Shown: positions 61,801 through 64,000 of the stretch, piece by piece
How positions within the stretch are numbered: the first letter of the stretch is position 1
Layout of the letters: the number at the start of each line of letters is the position of its first letter
Assembly: GCA_029224185.1 (NCBI GenBank)
Contig: JANZKI010000053.1
Span: forward strand, 186,001 to 250,000
Length of the DNA: 64,000 bases
Reading direction: 5' to 3'
Source of the DNA: Karalla daura
Lineage: Eukaryota > Chordata > Actinopteri > Chaetodontiformes > Leiognathidae
Made by a program: the position numbers and the translations under genes
The notes under the pieces: model-generated
Database searches by the model: none
What the model was told of the DNA's origin: nothing
Seen by the model: the letters and a program-made list of their open reading frames with translations, nothing else

Positions 61801-64000
61801 TGTCTAACTGTGTGTCTGGGTGTGTTTCTGGACACGTCAGAGCCTGTCTGGACATGTCAATGTATGGGATCGAAAAAAAAAAAAGTCTCTCGAAAGTAGG
61901 TACCAATCAACTCCAAATGGTCCGAAACGCGCTCCTAAATAGGTCCTGGAAGGACGATTTTGAGACGAGCACTTAGTCAAATTTTCACTCGTCGGCCGAC
62001 CAACGCATTCTTATGGGGACACTTTAACGGCTTATCACTCCACAACCCAACGTCCCAGAGACTTCAAATCTCGATCCGTCTGACATAATGCGGCCCTTCT
62101 GAACGCGCCGGGGCGTGTCTGGGCATGTCTGGCCATGTCGGGGCTGTGTGTCTAACTGTGTGTCTGGGTGTGTTTCTGGACACGTCAGAGCCTGTCTGGA
62201 CATGTCAATGTATGGGGTCGAAAAAAATAAATGTCTCTCGAAAGTAGGTACCAATCAACTCCAAATGGTCCGAAACGCGCTCCTAAATAGGTCCTGGAAG
62301 GACGATTTTGAGACGAGCACTTAGTCAAATTTTCACTCGTCGGCCGACTAATGCATTCTTATGGGGACACGTGAACGGCTTATCACTCCACAACCCAACG
62401 TCCCAGAGACTTCAAATCTCGATCCGTCTGACATAATGCGGCCCTTCTGAACGCGCCGGGGCGTGTCTGGGCATGTCTGGCCATGTCGGGGCTGTGTGTC
62501 TAACTGTGTGTCTGGGTGTGTTTCTGGACACGTCAGAGCCTGTCTGGACATGTCAATGTATGGGGTCGAAAAAAAATAAATGTCTCTCGAAAGTAGGTAC
62601 CAATCAACTCCAAATGGTCCGAAACGCGCTCCTAAATAGGTCCTGGAAGGACGATTTTGACAAGAGCACTTAGTCAAATTTTCACTCGTCGGCCGACTAA
62701 TGCATTCTTATGGGGACACGTGAACGGCTTATCACTCCAGGACCCAACGTCCCAGGGACTTCAAATCTCGATCCGTCTGACATAATGCGGCCCTTCTGAA
62801 CACGCCAGAGCATGTCTGGGCATGTCTGGCCATGTCGGGGCTGTGTGTCTAACTGTGTGTCTGGGTGTGTTTCTGGACATGTCAGAGCCTGTCTGGACAT
62901 GTCAATGTATGGGGTCGAAAAAAAATAAATGTCTCTCGAAAGTAGGTACCAATCAACTCCAAACGGTCTGAAACGCGCTCCTAAATAGGTCCTGGAAGGA
63001 CGATTTTGAGACGAGCACTTAGTCAAATTTTCACTCGTCGGCCGACCAACGCATTCTTATGGGGACACTTTAACGGCTTATCACTCCACAACCCAACGTC
63101 CCAGAGACTTCAAATCTCGATCCGTCTGACATAATGCGGCCCTTCTGAACGCGCCGGAGCGTGTCTGGGCATGTCTGGCCATGTCGGGGCTGTGTGTCTA
63201 ACTGTGTGTCTGGGTGTGTTTCTGGACACGTCAGAGCCTGTCTGGACATGTCAATGTATGGGATCGAAAAAAAAAAAAAAGTCTCTCGAAAGTAGGTACC
63301 AATCAACTCCAAATGGTCCGAAACGCGCTCCTAAATAGGTCCTGGAAGGACGATTTTGAGACGAGCACTTAGTCAAATTTTCACTCGTCGGCCGACCAAC
63401 GCATTCTCATGGGGACACTTTAACGGCTTATCACTCCACAACCCAACGTCCCAGAGACTTCAAATCTCGATCCGTCTGACATAATGCGGCCCTTCTGAAC
63501 GCGCCGGAGCGTGTCTGGGCATGTCTGGCCATGTCGGGGCTGTGTGTCTAACTGTGTGTCTGGGTGTGTTTCTGGACACGTCAGAGCCTGTCTGGACATG
63601 TCAATGTATGGGATCGAAAAAAAAAAAAAATGTCTCTCGAAAGTAGGTACCAATCAACTCCAAATGGTCCGAAACGCGCTCCTCAATAGGTCCTGGAAGG
63701 ACGATTTTGACAAGAGCACTTAGTCAAATTTTCACTCGTCGGCCGACCAATGCATTCTTATGGGGACACGTGAACGGCTTATCACTCCAGGACCCAACGT
63801 CCCAGGGACTTCAAATCTCGATCCGTCTGACATAATGCGGCCCTTCTGAACACGCCAGAGCATGTCTGGGCATGTCTGGCCATGTCGGGGCTGTGTGTCT
63901 AACTGTGTGTCTGGGTGTGTTTCTGGACATGTCAGAGCCTGTCTGGACATGTCAATGTATGGGGTCGAAAAAAAATAAATGTCTCTCGAAAGTAGGTACC
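58839..64000 (+). repeat. Partial third copy of the 53-mer, entered at its fifth monomer
   Basis: m169-m182 correspond to m67-m80 and to m120-m133, with constant spacing from m170 onward (35614 bp to copy 1). The counterparts of the first four monomers of the unit are missing relative to the copy 1/copy 2 junction. Two details differ from copies 1 and 2: m169 has A12 rather than A11, and m171 has cagggac rather than cagagac at position 83. In both it agrees with m24/m45 and m26/m47 of the 22-mer block. The m73-type chimera is present as m175 (60931-61279). Confidence 0.92.
63724..64000 (+). repeat. Partial monomer at the right edge
   Basis: The first 277 bp of a monomer: cgtgaa, aggaccc, cagagcatg, gggcatg, acatgtcag, gggtcg and A8TAAAT are all state 1, and it ends just after the GGTACC word. 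It corresponds to m81 and m134 of the 53-mer copies. Confidence 0.93.

Larger units (their letters stand above)
1..64000 (+). repeat. Satellite DNA array, 349 bp monomer, nested higher-order repeats
   Basis: The same approximately 349 bp unit recurs head to tail across the entire window, with 182 complete copies between 191 and 63723 and no interruption. All copies have one orientation. Divergence between copies is limited to about 30 positions plus one length-variable A-tract. Open frames occur on both strands in nearly every monomer, but they are by-products of a stop-poor repeat: they overlap each other on opposite strands, many open only at TTG, and they change length when the A-tract changes length. 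Satellites of this kind build centromeric, subtelomeric or interstitial heterochromatin in eukaryotes; which applies here cannot be told, because neither flank is in the window. I do not recognise the family. Confidence 0.98.

Noticed and set aside
1027..63723. Plus-strand open frames of 66-108 codons beginning in the GT-rich block
   Set aside because: They begin at ATGs in the catgtctggg micro-repeats and read through the A-tract, so their frame depends on tract length. The 108-codon forms exist only because cttcg replaces the usual cttag stop. These are repeat by-products.
286..63950. Recurring minus-strand open frames of up to 114 codons, one per monomer, as protein genes
   Set aside because: They repeat with the satellite period, many rely on a TTG start, they overlap plus-strand frames in the same DNA, and A-tract length changes alter their start region. 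No recognisable domain, no ribosome-binding or promoter context, and variants do not look codon-structured.
1..64000. CRISPR array
   Set aside because: The period is about 349 bp and the whole period is conserved; there are no short repeats separated by unique spacers and no cas genes.
1..64000. Ribosomal DNA spacer sub-repeats
   Set aside because: Some rDNA spacers have repeats of similar size, but 64 kb without any rRNA sequence makes this unlikely.
1..64000. Telomeric repeats (TTAGGG or TTTAGGG type) marking a chromosome end
   Set aside because: No run of such repeats was seen anywhere in the window, so a subtelomeric position is neither shown nor excluded.

Overview
The whole 64 kb window is one uninterrupted tandem satellite array. 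I see no gene, RNA gene, transposon, telomeric repeat, CRISPR array or unique-sequence island. The basic unit is about 349 bp (182 complete monomers from 191 to 63723, mean 349.1 bp), all in the same orientation, with partial monomers at both ends (1-190 and 63724-64000), so the array continues beyond the window on both sides. GC counted over one monomer (540-888) is 50%. Monomer lengths run from 347 to 351 bp, and nearly all of that variation comes from one A-tract.

Organism: a long homogeneous satellite with nested higher-order repeats, and variants that are often CpG/TpG or CpG/CpA alternatives, points to a eukaryotic nuclear genome with cytosine methylation, in centromeric, subtelomeric or other constitutive heterochromatin. 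A unit near 350 bp (about two nucleosome repeats) is a common plant satellite size class, so I lean to a flowering plant, but I do not recognise the family and an animal is not excluded.

Layout. I number monomers m1, m2 and so on, each starting at the T of the word tcaaatttt (m1 = 191). Seven diagnostic sites at monomer positions 47/49, 67/68, 129/139, 207, 241, 291/296 and 337/339 each have two states: state 1 is cgtgaa, aggaccc, cacgcc..gcatg, acatg, gggtcg, acggtct, gacaag; state 2 is ctttaa, acaaccc, cgcgcc..gcgtg, acacg, ggatcg, atggtcc, gagacg. A monomer is written as seven digits. Pure 1111111 and pure 2222222 both occur, and most other monomers are mosaics of the two.

Higher-order structure: (1) 1-6817, a 10-monomer unit (3489 bp) present in two tandem copies, preceded by the tail of an earlier one; (2) 6818-21826, a 22-monomer unit (7679 bp) followed by a 21-monomer copy of it (7330 bp) lacking one monomer; (3) 21827-58838, a 53-monomer unit of 18506 bp in two tandem copies that agree at every diagnostic and private variant I checked; (4) 58839-64000, a further partial copy entered after loss of four monomers. 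The 53-mer is itself assembled from pieces of the 10-mer and 22-mer units plus a few monomers found nowhere else in the window.

Nothing here works as a set of genes. The biology is that of array turnover: unequal crossing over, segmental duplication and conversion between two monomer lineages. Within the monomer the most structured part is a GT-rich 100 bp stretch where the word TGTC recurs about once per helical turn; most monomer-to-monomer lineage switches fall in or next to it. All comparisons were made by eye at diagnostic sites, not by full alignment.
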